From the IMG/VR virus record IMGVR_UViG_3300010391_000222, positions 1 to 64,000 of that record: a DNA stretch of 64,000 nt. One strand, written 5' to 3'. This document shows, in pieces, positions 28,350-36,836 of this stretch. Origin of the DNA: a virus. The notes beneath the pieces were generated by a model. It saw nothing but the letters and a program-made list of their open reading frames with translations, ran no database searches and was not told where the DNA came from. Each line of letters starts with the position of its first letter. Within the stretch, counting starts at the first letter, position 1. The position numbers and the translations under genes are program-made.

Positions 28350-28869
28350 TTAATTGTACTCCTCTTGCAACTGTAGACCAAATCCACTTGCCCTTCTTGA
28401 CTAATGGTCCCGTATTAAAGACCAGGTTTACTAGAACACCCTTATATTTGTCAGGAAGACTTACCCAAGGTTTCTTCTGGTCATGGCCTATGTACCTATC
28501 CCAATCGTTAGAAGCCAGGTCCTCGGCTGTTCTAAGGTCTCCTAGAAGGACTTGGTGAGCTTCCTGGTCAGTAAGACCGTAGCGAAAATCTTTGTAGACC
28601 ATTTGGTTTAACTTAGCATCAATGTAATATATCTTTTTTTGTTCCCATTCCCTAGGAGTAATCTTATGCCCCCAAGCTACAGTAGGTAGTCCTCCCTCAG
28701 GACTTCGACCAGGGAACCAACGCCATTCTGCAGGGGTATTCTCGGAATTACTTCCTATGGTTACTTGTTTATATTCTTCTCGTTTCTTAGCAGAATGAAT
28801 ATTGTTCTCGACAGTCTTTATTGCTTCTACGAAGGCAGGACAGGTCTCATATAAGTAATGCATGGTCAT
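28213..28869 (-). CDS. Phage lysozyme, GH24-like endolysin
   Basis: The 218-residue protein has the lysozyme order: an N-terminal helix with Glu (CPAFVEAIKTVENN), the glycine turn GGLPTVAWGHKI, the helix LTDQEAHQVLLGDLRTAE, and YKGVLVNLVFNTGP, which matches the conserved F-N-x-G of GH24 enzymes. It should cleave the glycan strands of peptidoglycan at the end of infection. No signal peptide is seen, so export would depend on the holin at 52191, far away on the map. The start overlaps the preceding stop as ATGA. It is the last firm gene of the leftward block. Confidence 0.8.
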   Translation of the reverse strand: MTMHYLYETCPAFVEAIKTVENNIHSAKKREEYKQVTIGSNSENTPAEWRWFPGRSPEGGLPTVAWGHKITPREWEQKKIYYIDAKLNQMVYKDFRYGLTDQEAHQVLLGDLRTAEDLASNDWDRYIGHDQKKPWVSLPDKYKGVLVNLVFNTGPLVKKGKWIWSTVARGVQLNDDAIVIKGMVTSYKRPDGTRVQLTSRAVEIGKALGLPWQILEKT

Positions 28870-29138
28870 GAAGATATTTCCTGTAAAGGACCTTGACCGC
28901 TACCGTCTACTAAGTATTTAAATACAGTCTTATAATCATAACTATCCGTGCATTCATTTAACATATTCCACGCTGATTCTAGTGTACTAGCTACGCCTAT
29001 GGGCGTAGAATACCCTTCATAGTCATGTCCTCCTACTACTACAAAAACTAACATAGGATCAAGGCCTTCAAAGGCAGATACTTCGGTATAAAAATTATAT
29101 TCTTTTAATTCTTTTGAGGATTTCTTTGTTTTAGACAT
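28866..29138 (-). CDS. Hypothetical protein
   Basis: The 90-residue protein has a basic N-terminus (KTKKSSKELKEY) and a core with VFVVVGGHDYEGYSTPIGV and ESAWNMLNEC. The V-G-G-H-D-Y-E-G-Y pattern recurs in small phage proteins of unknown function. It is translationally coupled to lysozyme by ATGA and to the upstream gene by a shared base. Confidence 0.6.
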   Translation of the reverse strand: MSKTKKSSKELKEYNFYTEVSAFEGLDPMLVFVVVGGHDYEGYSTPIGVASTLESAWNMLNECTDSYDYKTVFKYLVDGSGQGPLQEISS

Positions 29139-29425
29139 TATCTAGTCCATTCATGATCGTTTACGTCATCAAGTATTTGATCTTCTGTAAGATCAAGAAC
29201 ATCCTCAGTAGTATCGTTGGAATCGTCTTTTTCGTCATAATCTAGACTTAGGTCTTCGTTCTTCCAATTGATATATTCACGAGCATCGTCTTCGTCTACA
29301 AAGTCTGCGATATACTCAGCAAAAGGTACATCGTCAGGATTATCGACTCCAAAGAGTACAGTATAGCATTCGGATTCTTCATTGAATTCTAAGAAGTAAT
29401 AACTTTGTTTTAAAAGTTTATTCAT
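29138..29425 (-). CDS. Acidic hypothetical protein
   Basis: The 95-residue protein is strongly acidic toward its C-terminus (YDEKDDSNDTTEDVLDLTED). The front has YYFLEFNEESECYTVLFG and DEDDAREYINWKNED. Strong acidity could suit a DNA-mimic or protein-binding role, but nothing specific supports this. It overlaps the methylase gene stop by eight bases. Confidence 0.55.
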   Translation of the reverse strand: MNKLLKQSYYFLEFNEESECYTVLFGVDNPDDVPFAEYIADFVDEDDAREYINWKNEDLSLDYDEKDDSNDTTEDVLDLTEDQILDDVNDHEWTR

Positions 29426-29966
29426 TGTTTTTCCTTTGATATATAAGATTAGGTAATCCTTTATATTGCCAGTCCCAGATGAACCAAGAAAAATTGTGTC
29501 TAGGGCTAGCTATTCTTTGTTCGGTCCAATTAGGTCTTTTAGTAAGTACTAACTTAGTCATAAAAGGTTTTTCAGTAAATAAATAAGTTCTTCCAGAAGC
29601 AGAATCCCATTCATTTCTAAGTAGCATTGCTACTTGTCCTTTACTAAACTTAGTAAGATCAAGAGCATGTATTACGAAGTCTTTAGCCAGTACATAAGGA
29701 GGATTAGTAATAATAGTTCCTATAAAATCAGAATGATGATTTAAAAAATCATATTGTCTTTCTTCCCCATATTCCCAATCATTAATATCAGTACTAAGGA
29801 CTTTTTCATAGGTTTTCTTTAAAACTTTTGAAATATTGCCTTTACCACAAGCAGGCTCCCATATATCTCCTCTAAATTTAATATGATCTAGAAGGACTTG
29901 TGTACACCATTCAGGAGTCCAATAAGCATCATCTTGTATTCTTTCATATTTTGATTCTCCTAGCAT
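29418..29966 (-). CDS. DNA adenine N6-methyltransferase
   Basis: The 182-residue protein has the two key SAM-methylase motifs: motif I as WEPACGKGNISKVL and motif IV as ITNPPYVLAKDF, where the N-P-P-Y tetrad forms the adenine site. The N-terminal DDAYWTPEWC is typical for small phage methylases that start with a W-x-T-P segment. No target-recognition domain or restriction partner is visible, so it may protect phage DNA from host restriction as an orphan enzyme. The C-terminus overlaps the acidic protein gene. It is compact but complete. Confidence 0.8.
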   Translation of the reverse strand: MLGESKYERIQDDAYWTPEWCTQVLLDHIKFRGDIWEPACGKGNISKVLKKTYEKVLSTDINDWEYGEERQYDFLNHHSDFIGTIITNPPYVLAKDFVIHALDLTKFSKGQVAMLLRNEWDSASGRTYLFTEKPFMTKLVLTKRPNWTEQRIASPRHNFSWFIWDWQYKGLPNLIYQRKNNE

Positions 29967-30198
29967 TATGGGATTTCCTTGCTTCTTTCCTCGCTTTAAT
30001 TAATAAAGCTCTAGTATCAAGACCTAATGTTTCGGACTGAAAGTCATATATTATGTCTCCAGTAAATCTAGGAATTGATTTCTTACGTTTCTTCTTCTTT
30101 GGCTTTACATTGTAATGTGCCAGTAATCTAGTTCTTTGTTTATGTGTCTTTATAAGAAGAGGATCATCTTGCCACACCGGGTCTAACTTAATCGTCAT
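29944..30198 (-). CDS. Basic hypothetical protein
   Basis: The 84-residue protein is very rich in Lys/Arg (KPKKKKRKKSIP; KARKEARKSHNARR) and probably binds nucleic acid. It overlaps the methylase start by 23 bases. No known family is recognised. Confidence 0.55.
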   Translation of the reverse strand: MTIKLDPVWQDDPLLIKTHKQRTRLLAHYNVKPKKKKRKKSIPRFTGDIIYDFQSETLGLDTRALLIKARKEARKSHNARRIKI

Positions 30199-30220
30199 CG
30201 TCGGGCATTATTATCTCCTA

Positions 30221-30463
30221 CTAGGAACGGTCGTGCTTATTCTTACGCCTATCAGCTCGCTTGGATATTACTTTCCAATTAGAAGGTACATTATGCATAG
30301 GGTTACTATCCGAATGGTCTACTTCCATATTATCTCCCTTGTGGACCTTACCTTGTCGCATTAGAGTTCTCCTAGCTTTATTTCTTGCTACACGTTCTGC
30401 TACTTGTTCAGGCAAATCTTCCCAAGCAGCTTCTTTTTTGTAGTCTCTATGTCGTTTTTTCAT
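30221..30463 (-). CDS. Small HNH-family nuclease-like protein
   Basis: The 80-residue protein has the phage HNH core MEVDHSDSNPMHN, then WKVISKRADRRKNK: a VDH motif, an Asn-rich turn and the closing N/R-K-N-K helix. These residues bind the metal and scissile phosphate in HNH nucleases. The N-terminal helix is basic (NKARRTLMRQGKVHKGDN). It may be a homing, packaging-linked or nicking enzyme. It overlaps the next endonuclease gene by 17 bases. Confidence 0.7.
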   Translation of the reverse strand: MKKRHRDYKKEAAWEDLPEQVAERVARNKARRTLMRQGKVHKGDNMEVDHSDSNPMHNVPSNWKVISKRADRRKNKHDRS

Positions 30464-30935
30464 TATGTCTTAATAATCTCCTACAATTTTCAAGCAATTC
30501 TTCTTTAGATTGTGTCCATTTCATAATATTAAATATTCTTTGAACAAATTGAATATTTTCTTTAGTATATCCAAATGTCGGTTTTATTTTATCAAGAGAA
30601 GCATTTGTAAGAAATATTGTACCTTTATTTAATTTACAAGTTAAGAGCTCTCCCGATAAAGCACATTTATAATTTTGTTTTTCTATTAAATCAAACAAGT
30701 CTTGTAATTGTAAACCATCTTTTTTTCTACCTGGAAAATAAATAAGTCTAGTAATATATCTTTTCCAATTACCATTTATTTGACTATATTGACTTTTTGT
30801 AGAAACTTTACCAGATACATATGGCTGTCTGCCTTTACATTCAGGAGAACAATATGTACGAATTCGTACTCCAGTTAAAAATTCTTCATTACAAACTTTA
30901 CAAATTACTTTACGTTTGGGTTTTTTCTGATACAT
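30447..30935 (-). CDS. Homing endonuclease-like protein with zinc ribbon
   Basis: The 162-residue protein has an N-terminal CxxC...CxxxC ribbon (CKVCNEEF, YCSPECKGR) and a C-terminal nuclease-like region: YKCALSGELLTC, NASLDKIKPTFGYTKENIQ and FNIMKWTQSKEELLENC. This arrangement is known from stand-alone phage homing endonucleases. Base composition is more AT-rich than the flanking genes, a usual sign of such inserts. It is distinct in motif from the pair at 12321 and 49434. Confidence 0.7.
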   Translation of the reverse strand: MYQKKPKRKVICKVCNEEFLTGVRIRTYCSPECKGRQPYVSGKVSTKSQYSQINGNWKRYITRLIYFPGRKKDGLQLQDLFDLIEKQNYKCALSGELLTCKLNKGTIFLTNASLDKIKPTFGYTKENIQFVQRIFNIMKWTQSKEELLENCRRLLRHNEKTT

Positions 30936-30958
30936 TATAAATTATATAATTTCTATCT

Positions 30959-31333
30959 TTACGTTTTGGCATTATAGTCAATTCTCCTTACTTCTATTCC
31001 TCTTTGTTTTGCTTGTGTTACCATGTTTTCTGTGCCTTTACCACCAGGAAAAGCAATAATTAAATTGGGATTTTCTTCATCTAGCATTTGTTTATTTCTT
31101 AAATATCCAGCAGATTTACCGTGTAAATTCCAATTAGCAGGATATTCTTTATAGGGCAATATATTCATTTCAGCCCATTCTTTAGCACAAGTATCTGCTC
31201 CTTTTGCGCCGCCCTCTATAATTGTTATATTTTTTAATTCTTCTTTTATGCAGTCCAATGTATCATACACAAAACATCTTTCGTTAAGGCTTAATCCAAA
31301 AATTCTACCTCCACAAACTAAGACCTTATACAT
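30959..31333 (-). CDS. SLOG-family (YspA / DUF2493-like) protein
   Basis: The preferred start gives MYKVLVCGGRIFG, the classic beginning of the SLOG Rossmann-like fold; a longer start at 31351 adds six residues. Further motifs are ITIIEGGAKGADTCAKEWA and LIIAFPGGKGTENMVTQA, which form the nucleotide-binding loops. SLOG proteins bind or process nucleotides and ADP-ribose derivatives, and relatives occur in phage and anti-phage systems. This single-domain protein could be a nucleotide sponge or hydrolase. The overlap with the upstream gene supports expression. Confidence 0.75.
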   Translation of the reverse strand: MYKVLVCGGRIFGLSLNERCFVYDTLDCIKEELKNITIIEGGAKGADTCAKEWAEMNILPYKEYPANWNLHGKSAGYLRNKQMLDEENPNLIIAFPGGKGTENMVTQAKQRGIEVRRIDYNAKT

Positions 31334-31613
31334 GGGGTAATCCATTTTCATCTAATAATCTTGGGATCATTGTCTTTAAATCTCCAAATAAACCCTTAAG
31401 TCCACCATTGTCTACGAGGACATCCCATTGAAATGCACTGATTTTATTTAGAACTCTATTCTCAGAGTCTGTAATAGCACCTACTGCAGCTTGCCAGAAT
31501 GATCCAGGAGGCAATATCTTCTCTCGTTGGGCCTTAGCCTTTACACGATCTTTGTCCCCTTCAGGATCATCATAGTAATCTATTTTAAGATTAATTGTAA
31601 AACTCTTGGTCAT
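31326..31613 (-). CDS. Hypothetical protein
   Basis: The 95-residue protein starts MTKSFTINLKIDYYDD and contains LPPGSFWQAAVGAITDSEN and FQWDVLVDNGGLKGLFGDL. It is probably a small alpha/beta protein. It is coupled by ATGA to the 52-residue protein upstream. No function is recognised. Confidence 0.55.
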   Translation of the reverse strand: MTKSFTINLKIDYYDDPEGDKDRVKAKAQREKILPPGSFWQAAVGAITDSENRVLNKISAFQWDVLVDNGGLKGLFGDLKTMIPRLLDENGLPHV

Positions 31614-31768
31614 CCTTTTACTTTGATTTTTCCATCTTCTGCTTTATGCTTCTTAGGTAATTTACCTTCTTTTTGAAGTGCTGATGTAGCAATAGCCCAG
31701 GCACTATTATCTGAGACTTTACCTTTACGTTTAATTGCTTTTATTCTATCTTCTAGTATCTTTGGCAT
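31610..31768 (-). CDS. Short conserved basic phage protein
   Basis: The 52-residue protein reads MPKILEDRIKAIKRKG, then SAWAIATSALQKEGKLPKK. This matches a small protein family found in many podoviruses (pattern MPK...DR...I, then A-x-A-x-A-x-x-x-L-Q-K), of unknown function. The TGA overlaps the next ATG as ATGA. It sits in a gap that would otherwise look empty. Confidence 0.7.
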   Translation of the reverse strand: MPKILEDRIKAIKRKGKVSDNSAWAIATSALQKEGKLPKKHKAEDGKIKVKG

Positions 31769-32107
31769 TTAATTATTCTCCTTCATTGGCGATACCGTAG
31801 TTCTTACAAATTGTACTTCAGGTGTTTCTCCTGGGTGTTCTTTTTGCCATTTTTCATAGGCTTCTTTAGATTTAGACCATTCTAAAATAGTAATTCTATC
31901 TTGCTTCCCAAGAGTATATTGGTATATATACACAAAATCATAACGATCTGCAAAACTAATAGTTTCACTTATTTTTTCTTTGGCTTTTTGTATCATCGCA
32001 TTATAACAATTGAAAGCTTCAGCATAATCTAAAGTAATTAATTTAGGAGTATCCGCTCCATCGTATTGCCAAAATCCTATTACTGTATAAACTACAGTCG
32101 AAGTCAT
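31769..32107 (-). CDS. Hypothetical protein
   Basis: The 112-residue protein has an N-terminal VVYTVIGFWQYDGADTPKL and a helical middle (AEAFNCYNAMIQKAKEKI). It begins at the stop of the phosphoesterase gene. No recognised motif. Confidence 0.5.
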   Translation of the reverse strand: MTSTVVYTVIGFWQYDGADTPKLITLDYAEAFNCYNAMIQKAKEKISETISFADRYDFVYIYQYTLGKQDRITILEWSKSKEAYEKWQKEHPGETPEVQFVRTTVSPMKENN

Positions 32108-32865
32108 TATGAGTACTCCCTTTGTATTCTTTCTATACTTAAAAACTCAGGATCATATTGTCCTTCATGTACATCATGCTTCAGTACAAGGCCCGACCAC
32201 CATCTATATCTTGCTTGAGGGCCTGCATATCCCATAAACTGACTGGGATCAAGGAAGCAACCAGCATTGAGTGCAATAAGCCTACGTCCGTCTGCTCTGA
32301 CTCCTTCGTGGAAGTCTCTAATATGCGTATGACCCCATGTAGCAGAGCAGTACTTTCTTTGTAACAACGTTCTAGCGTTTGTAATTGGATACCTAGAGTC
32401 TCGATCATAGAAGTAATGACAATAAAATATTCCATCTTGGCATGTAACTTCTCTAAAAGGGACGTAATAAGCTCCATAGTTATTTAATCCTAAAGCATCT
32501 AATGAGATTAATCCTTCGAGTTCAGGATTATCGTTAACAAATCTATTAATGCGACCTTCTTCATGATTGCCGCCCAATCTAATTATCAAAGGTTTATAAT
32601 TTTTGCAACCCTTAATTCTTCCAAAAGCCTTCTTACTTGCATCTTTAAAACATTCTACATCTCGTTTAAACGATTGCCCCCAAGCTTCTTTAGTTCCTTT
32701 TCCATAGCTTGATAATGAATTAAATTCACCCCAATCTCCTATATCTATAATTACGTCAGGTTTATTCTCTATAATGAAATTACCTAGCCATTCAAAACGA
32801 GCATTAGAAATCTCCGGGTTACTATGCGCATCGCCTATTACCAAGTGAGTTTTGTACTTAGTCAT
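32107..32865 (-). CDS. Calcineurin-like metallophosphoesterase
   Basis: The 252-residue protein (ATG 32865; a TTG four codons upstream is less likely) has all motifs of the family: GDAHSNPE, IDIGDWGEF, RLGGNHEEGR and WGHTHI, which ligate two metal ions. It should hydrolyse a phosphodiester or phosphomonoester bond. Phage members act on nucleic acids, nucleotides or signalling nucleotides, and sequence alone does not choose. It overlaps the preceding gene by eight bases. Its neighbourhood (SLOG upstream of the sugar genes) leaves a nucleotide-related role open. Confidence 0.8.
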   Translation of the reverse strand: MTKYKTHLVIGDAHSNPEISNARFEWLGNFIIENKPDVIIDIGDWGEFNSLSSYGKGTKEAWGQSFKRDVECFKDASKKAFGRIKGCKNYKPLIIRLGGNHEEGRINRFVNDNPELEGLISLDALGLNNYGAYYVPFREVTCQDGIFYCHYFYDRDSRYPITNARTLLQRKYCSATWGHTHIRDFHEGVRADGRRLIALNAGCFLDPSQFMGYAGPQARYRWWSGLVLKHDVHEGQYDPEFLSIERIQREYS

Positions 32866-33061
32866 TAGAAGTAACAAGTTCCATTATTGTATTTTCTCTA
32901 GGCCCCCACATATATTCATATGCATCATTCATATAATTCACTACTTCTTTAAACTCATTGGCGGCAATGTCGGCAAGTATAAGTGAATTACCATCGTCGT
33001 CTAAAATTTCTACTTCATTTAAGATAGACAGTAATTCAGCAAAGCGGTTCTTAGTTATCAT
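32858..33061 (-). CDS. Hypothetical protein
   Basis: The 67-residue acidic helical protein (RFAELLSILNEVEILDDDG; FKEVVNYMNDAYEYMW) overlaps both neighbours. No recognised motif. Confidence 0.5.
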   Translation of the reverse strand: MITKNRFAELLSILNEVEILDDDGNSLILADIAANEFKEVVNYMNDAYEYMWGPRENTIMELVTSND

Positions 33062-34013
33062 TCTTCCATTCTCCTATTTGAGACGAATAGTGTTTCAAAT
33101 GTGTCTTATTAATTATACTCTCATTGAGCGCGCCAATTAACGAGGTTCCCTTATCGGCACCCAATATATTGATCTTTACATCCGGTATATCATCGCTTAG
33201 GAACATCTGTAGGTCCTGTAACTGAGCAATAAGCTCTCCCGTAGTCCAGAACTCTTTGCCCCCCTGACCTATTGTAACAGGCCAAAACTTACGTATTTTC
33301 TTACCTTCTATCTCTTCTATTGCTTCAAAGTCTTTAGGTTTATCTCTTAGATTTGAATCAAAAGCCAATAAATTAACAGTCCTAAACCCAAGATAATGAG
33401 CGAGACTGATACTTCTAGTAGCACTACAAGTTCCTCCTTGAACAAAATTAGTTACATGTGACAAAGGTCCAGGAGCTTCTTTAGTACCTGTAAGACCGTT
33501 AGCTGCACTATGCCAGCCATAGATTTCATAGCCATTACGTGTAAGCCATCGAGTTACACTACTATGAGTCATAGAAGCCACCAAGAATTTGGTGGACTTA
33601 GGTGCAGCAGAATATAGGGTCTGGCGTAGATAACCATGGGTACTTATGCCAGTAATTTCCCTAGGATCAAGGACTACACAAAAATGTGGTCTTAGTCCAT
33701 ATTTAGCTAGTAGAGGCAAAGCATGTTTAATGGTAAATAGTTTATTCTTGGTGTTATCAAACCATTCAGGTCGAAGATACCCATTCTTTAAAAGACGTTC
33801 CAATGAAGGTCCTGCAGATACTACCCAAGCAATTTCATCATTTATTAGCGACTTAGTTATCCAACAATCTTTAGGAAGTAATCCTAGATTTTCTTTGGCA
33901 TTCTGAGCTATATTTTCCGAAGGTACAGAATCTCTTGGCTGAACAAGAATATTGAAACCATCGGTAGCATTCTTAATTAAACCTCCTGTAAATTTATTGC
34001 GTTGTTTATTCAT
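33051..34013 (-). CDS. DUF115 / Maf-like glycosyltransferase-type protein
   Basis: The 320-residue protein has the DUF115 marks: WVVSAGPSLERLLKNG (the phosphate loop), LRPHFCVVLDPRE, NFVQGGTCSATRSISLAHYLG and LLAFDSNLRD. Relatives include Maf proteins that add nonulosonic acids to flagellin and the MptE-type pyrophosphokinases. The G-G-x-x-x-x-x-x-x-A-x-x-LG segment corresponds to the nucleotide-sugar pocket. It begins a row of six sugar- and methyl-transfer genes and overlaps the next by eight bases, implying one pathway. The substrate is unknown. Confidence 0.7.
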   Translation of the reverse strand: MNKQRNKFTGGLIKNATDGFNILVQPRDSVPSENIAQNAKENLGLLPKDCWITKSLINDEIAWVVSAGPSLERLLKNGYLRPEWFDNTKNKLFTIKHALPLLAKYGLRPHFCVVLDPREITGISTHGYLRQTLYSAAPKSTKFLVASMTHSSVTRWLTRNGYEIYGWHSAANGLTGTKEAPGPLSHVTNFVQGGTCSATRSISLAHYLGFRTVNLLAFDSNLRDKPKDFEAIEEIEGKKIRKFWPVTIGQGGKEFWTTGELIAQLQDLQMFLSDDIPDVKINILGADKGTSLIGALNESIINKTHLKHYSSQIGEWKNDN

Positions 34014-34749
34014 TCCAATATTTGTCCGCCCAGGGGTGCTTCTTATGCATTGCAGGAAGGCTTATATCACGTCTAAGTCCATTTGTAAAGACAATTCTTG
34101 CATCTAAAGGAAGATCGGGAAGTTCTTCTATAGACCAATAATCCCAGACTTTATCGTCTTGGTTAATCTTAGGTAAACCTTGTCCTAAAACTTCCGTTTG
34201 CCAAGATTGATCAGACCCTACATAAGGAGAACCTCTATTCCAATATTCTAAAAAGAACTTACGTTTCTCTTCGCCTGGAGGAAGAGGAATCATATTGTAA
34301 ACTCTTTTAAAGGACAAATAAACTTGTTCTTTGCATCCAGTATCCATCATATATAGACAACCGGAATAACATTGAGGATTCTTAGTATCCGTATATCCTA
34401 CGAATGGTTCTTTTCGTCCAAAGATATGGTCTACATTCCCTACAATTGCTACATCAAGGTCTATATTGGCAATACGATCTCCAAGAATGCTACGCATTTC
34501 TTTGCTATAAAGGCCAAGACGGACAAAGCAACGTCCAAGGTCTCTAAATTCAGGCCAAATAGGAACTACTCGTATATTACTTACATCTATTCCTGTAGGA
34601 TCATCTGTAATAATTGTAAACGTATAGGGTATAGTAAGATTATCTTTGAGTCCCCTAGCAAGCCTATTGACATGTTTAGGAGTGAATTCATAAGTTCCAT
34701 GGTGTTTAGCATTTTTATCATACCAATAGAAGCTACATATGTTAATCAT
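34006..34749 (-). CDS. Glycosyltransferase (GT-A type)
   Basis: The 247-residue protein starts ICSFYWYDKNAKH and has the metal-binding D-x-D in NIDLDVAIVGNVDHIF. YSGCLYMMDTGCKEQV and PYVGSDQSWQTEV form the acceptor side. The order matches GT-A enzymes of families related to GT8. It needs a nucleotide sugar, probably from the host. Overlap with the DUF115 gene indicates joint expression. The acceptor could be a protein, modified DNA or surface glycan. Confidence 0.75.
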   Translation of the reverse strand: MINICSFYWYDKNAKHHGTYEFTPKHVNRLARGLKDNLTIPYTFTIITDDPTGIDVSNIRVVPIWPEFRDLGRCFVRLGLYSKEMRSILGDRIANIDLDVAIVGNVDHIFGRKEPFVGYTDTKNPQCYSGCLYMMDTGCKEQVYLSFKRVYNMIPLPPGEEKRKFFLEYWNRGSPYVGSDQSWQTEVLGQGLPKINQDDKVWDYWSIEELPDLPLDARIVFTNGLRRDISLPAMHKKHPWADKYWNE

Positions 34750-35466
34750 TTACCATTGACTCCTAAGAATACCCATGCCTCTTGGTTTGGGAACTAATCT
34801 ATCTTCTTCTTTAGGACTAAAATCAATTTCTTGGATTATTTCTAACCAATTAGTTTCTTCTATTTCTTTTCCTTCAAGACCATAATATTTATTAGTTTTA
34901 GGAAGTAAAAGTTTTACTGCTTGCCAAAAATGATTGGCATTAGCTTGAAATATTCCATACTTTATTTTGGTTTTATTTGTATTAAATTCCGATATGTCAT
35001 GAAAAGATAACCATCTAGTAAGGCTTCTATAATTTTTGAAATCTTGTATTACCCATTCAAAATTATGATTGGCATCTATGAAACACAAGTCGTATCTTTT
35101 GGTTTCTTTTTTTACAAAAGATTTAACTGTTTCAATTGTTCCTAGATTATTAGATAGACCATTGATTAATTCAATGTTATGTCCATAGTCTTTCTTGCAA
35201 AGAACAATTATATCTAAGAGTAAACTTCTTGCATTTACATTATCTCCTAGGTCTACAAGAACAATAGTAGACCCTTTAGGCATTAATTGTGCCATATAAT
35301 ATAAAGACTCGCCTGCATAACTTCCTATTTCTAAATAAGACCAGGGATTACTATTGAATTCTTTTGAAATCCACTTGGCATATTCCTCAAACTCCCAAAG
35401 ATTTTGAGAGGTTTTTATCTTTTCTAAATCAGGCTTAAATCGGTCTAGGAAATCATAGGTTATCAT
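34750..35466 (-). CDS. SAM-dependent methyltransferase (class I, cephalosporin-hydroxylase-like group)
   Basis: The 238-residue protein has motif I as YLEIGSYAGESLYYMAQLMP, STIVLVDLGD for the SAM ribose contact, and YDLCFIDANHNFEWV, WLSFHDISE in the latter part. This set is typical for Methyltransf_24-type enzymes found with glycosyltransferases in surface-sugar clusters. It could O-methylate a sugar. The stop abuts the next start. No DNA-methylase NPPY or DPPY motif is present. Confidence 0.7.
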   Translation of the reverse strand: MITYDFLDRFKPDLEKIKTSQNLWEFEEYAKWISKEFNSNPWSYLEIGSYAGESLYYMAQLMPKGSTIVLVDLGDNVNARSLLLDIIVLCKKDYGHNIELINGLSNNLGTIETVKSFVKKETKRYDLCFIDANHNFEWVIQDFKNYRSLTRWLSFHDISEFNTNKTKIKYGIFQANANHFWQAVKLLLPKTNKYYGLEGKEIEETNWLEIIQEIDFSPKEEDRLVPKPRGMGILRSQW

Positions 35467-36016
35467 TAACTGTCCTCTTGTATATTCCAGTAAGAAAAAT
35501 TAGATTAGGATCATTACTTGTCTTTTCGTTTTCTAATTCTTTGATTAAGATAAATCCTGTTGCATCCAACTTCTTTCGCCAGAAATCAGAGTTTTCTATA
35601 ATTAAATGAGCATTACGTCCATCAGGCAATGATTTATTCGATTTAACAAGGGCAATACTGAGATAAAAAACATAATGTCCAAAAAAATATATATCTTTAA
35701 GTACTTCATCTAAGCACTCCGGTTCTATATGTTCTAAGACACCTGAACATACTACTCCATCAAATTGACCAATAGGACGTACAGAGAATTTATCGACACA
35801 AGGATCATAATTAACTCCTAGTACTTTATATTTTCCTAAAAGAGTTGAAACAAGAGACCCTTTACCGCTACCATAGTCCAATAGACTTCTTACTTCATAG
35901 GGTTTAATAAGTTCTTCATAAACCTGATCTGCTCGTTTATAGCCTTTATTACCAAATAAATTCTTCTTATTGTGTAATTCTATATTTAAAGCCTTATACT
36001 CTTCACTTATTAACAC
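35453..36016 (-). CDS. SAM-dependent methyltransferase (Methyltransf_11/23-like)
   Basis: The 187-residue protein starts at GTG inside the preceding gene and has motif I as LLDYGSGKGSLVSTLLG, then DGVVCSGVLEHIEPECLDEV, the post-motif II loop of Rossmann methylases. GRNAHLIIENSDFWRKKL suits a small-molecule or sugar substrate rather than DNA. It is the second methylase in the sugar block. Both methylases together suggest a multiply methylated glycan or linked residue. Confidence 0.7.
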   Translation of the reverse strand: MLISEEYKALNIELHNKKNLFGNKGYKRADQVYEELIKPYEVRSLLDYGSGKGSLVSTLLGKYKVLGVNYDPCVDKFSVRPIGQFDGVVCSGVLEHIEPECLDEVLKDIYFFGHYVFYLSIALVKSNKSLPDGRNAHLIIENSDFWRKKLDATGFILIKELENEKTSNDPNLIFLTGIYKRTVNDNL

Positions 36017-36836
36017 TTAATTCATCCTTGCGCGGACCTTTTAAATGATCAAAGTACTCTTTAAGGACACTGGTTTCAAAAGGATAGAGACCATTTTTAT
36101 GCTCAGAGTTCATATCTTCATTTAAATTCTTTGCTTTAAATTTAATGTCCATGAATTCTTTCATTTTTACTATTGCAGAGAATATAAAAGCATCATGCCA
36201 TTCTCTATAAAAAAATAATTGTCCCGAACCATATGTATTTGCTTGTTCAAAAAATACATCTAAATTATTTTTTCGAACATCGCAAAGAATAAATCCAGTA
36301 TCTCCATATCCCCATTGAGGACCGCGATCCAACCAAGCAAGAGAAGCATCTCCCAAAAAGCTCTTTAGGACTTCCGACGTTACTTTCTTTTTAAGTATTA
36401 CGTCTGCATCTAACCATAATAGAGCATCTACTGCAGGTATAATTTCTCTAAATTCTCCTGGTAGCATAGGTTTTGAACTATTAAAAATCCCTCCATCTTT
36501 TAATTTAAAGGAAGCTTCTGCTAAAGCAAAAACCTTACAAGAAAACGGCATGAAATTATATCGAAATGTATCGGAAGGAGGTACTTGTGGGCGTTGTATT
36601 TGACTAAAAGTTTCATAAAAATAGACCCAACCATCTGATTGAGTATCTAGACACTTATAAGTAACAGGAATATTATTTATGACTAAAGGCAGTCCTACAG
36701 GAAATATTCCATTAATCCATATTTCAATTATAGAACCTTCGTCTAAGAAGAGATATTCTTTCCAAGTATCTAGACATTTTTTTGCATATTGCTCCCATAA
36801 TCTTTCATTAAAGGAAGTAACAAGTTTAACTCTCAT
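36003..36836 (-). CDS. Glycosyltransferase (GT-A type)
   Basis: The 277-residue protein contains ALLWLDADVILKKKV, the D-x-D metal site, preceded by FMPFSCKVFALAEAS. DTGFILCDVRKNNLDVFFEQ and YREWHDAFIFSAIV form the acceptor side. The order is typical of GT-A transferases in phage and bacterial sugar clusters. The ATG overlaps the preceding TGA. It differs clearly from the two other transferases, so the three are not recent duplicates. Confidence 0.75.
   Translation of the reverse strand: MRVKLVTSFNERLWEQYAKKCLDTWKEYLFLDEGSIIEIWINGIFPVGLPLVINNIPVTYKCLDTQSDGWVYFYETFSQIQRPQVPPSDTFRYNFMPFSCKVFALAEASFKLKDGGIFNSSKPMLPGEFREIIPAVDALLWLDADVILKKKVTSEVLKSFLGDASLAWLDRGPQWGYGDTGFILCDVRKNNLDVFFEQANTYGSGQLFFYREWHDAFIFSAIVKMKEFMDIKFKAKNLNEDMNSEHKNGLYPFETSVLKEYFDHLKGPRKDELSVNK

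Noticed and set aside
34372-34797. 141-codon plus-strand frame over the glycosyltransferase
   Set aside because: Antisense shadow of a well-supported gene with the D-x-D motif on the other strand.
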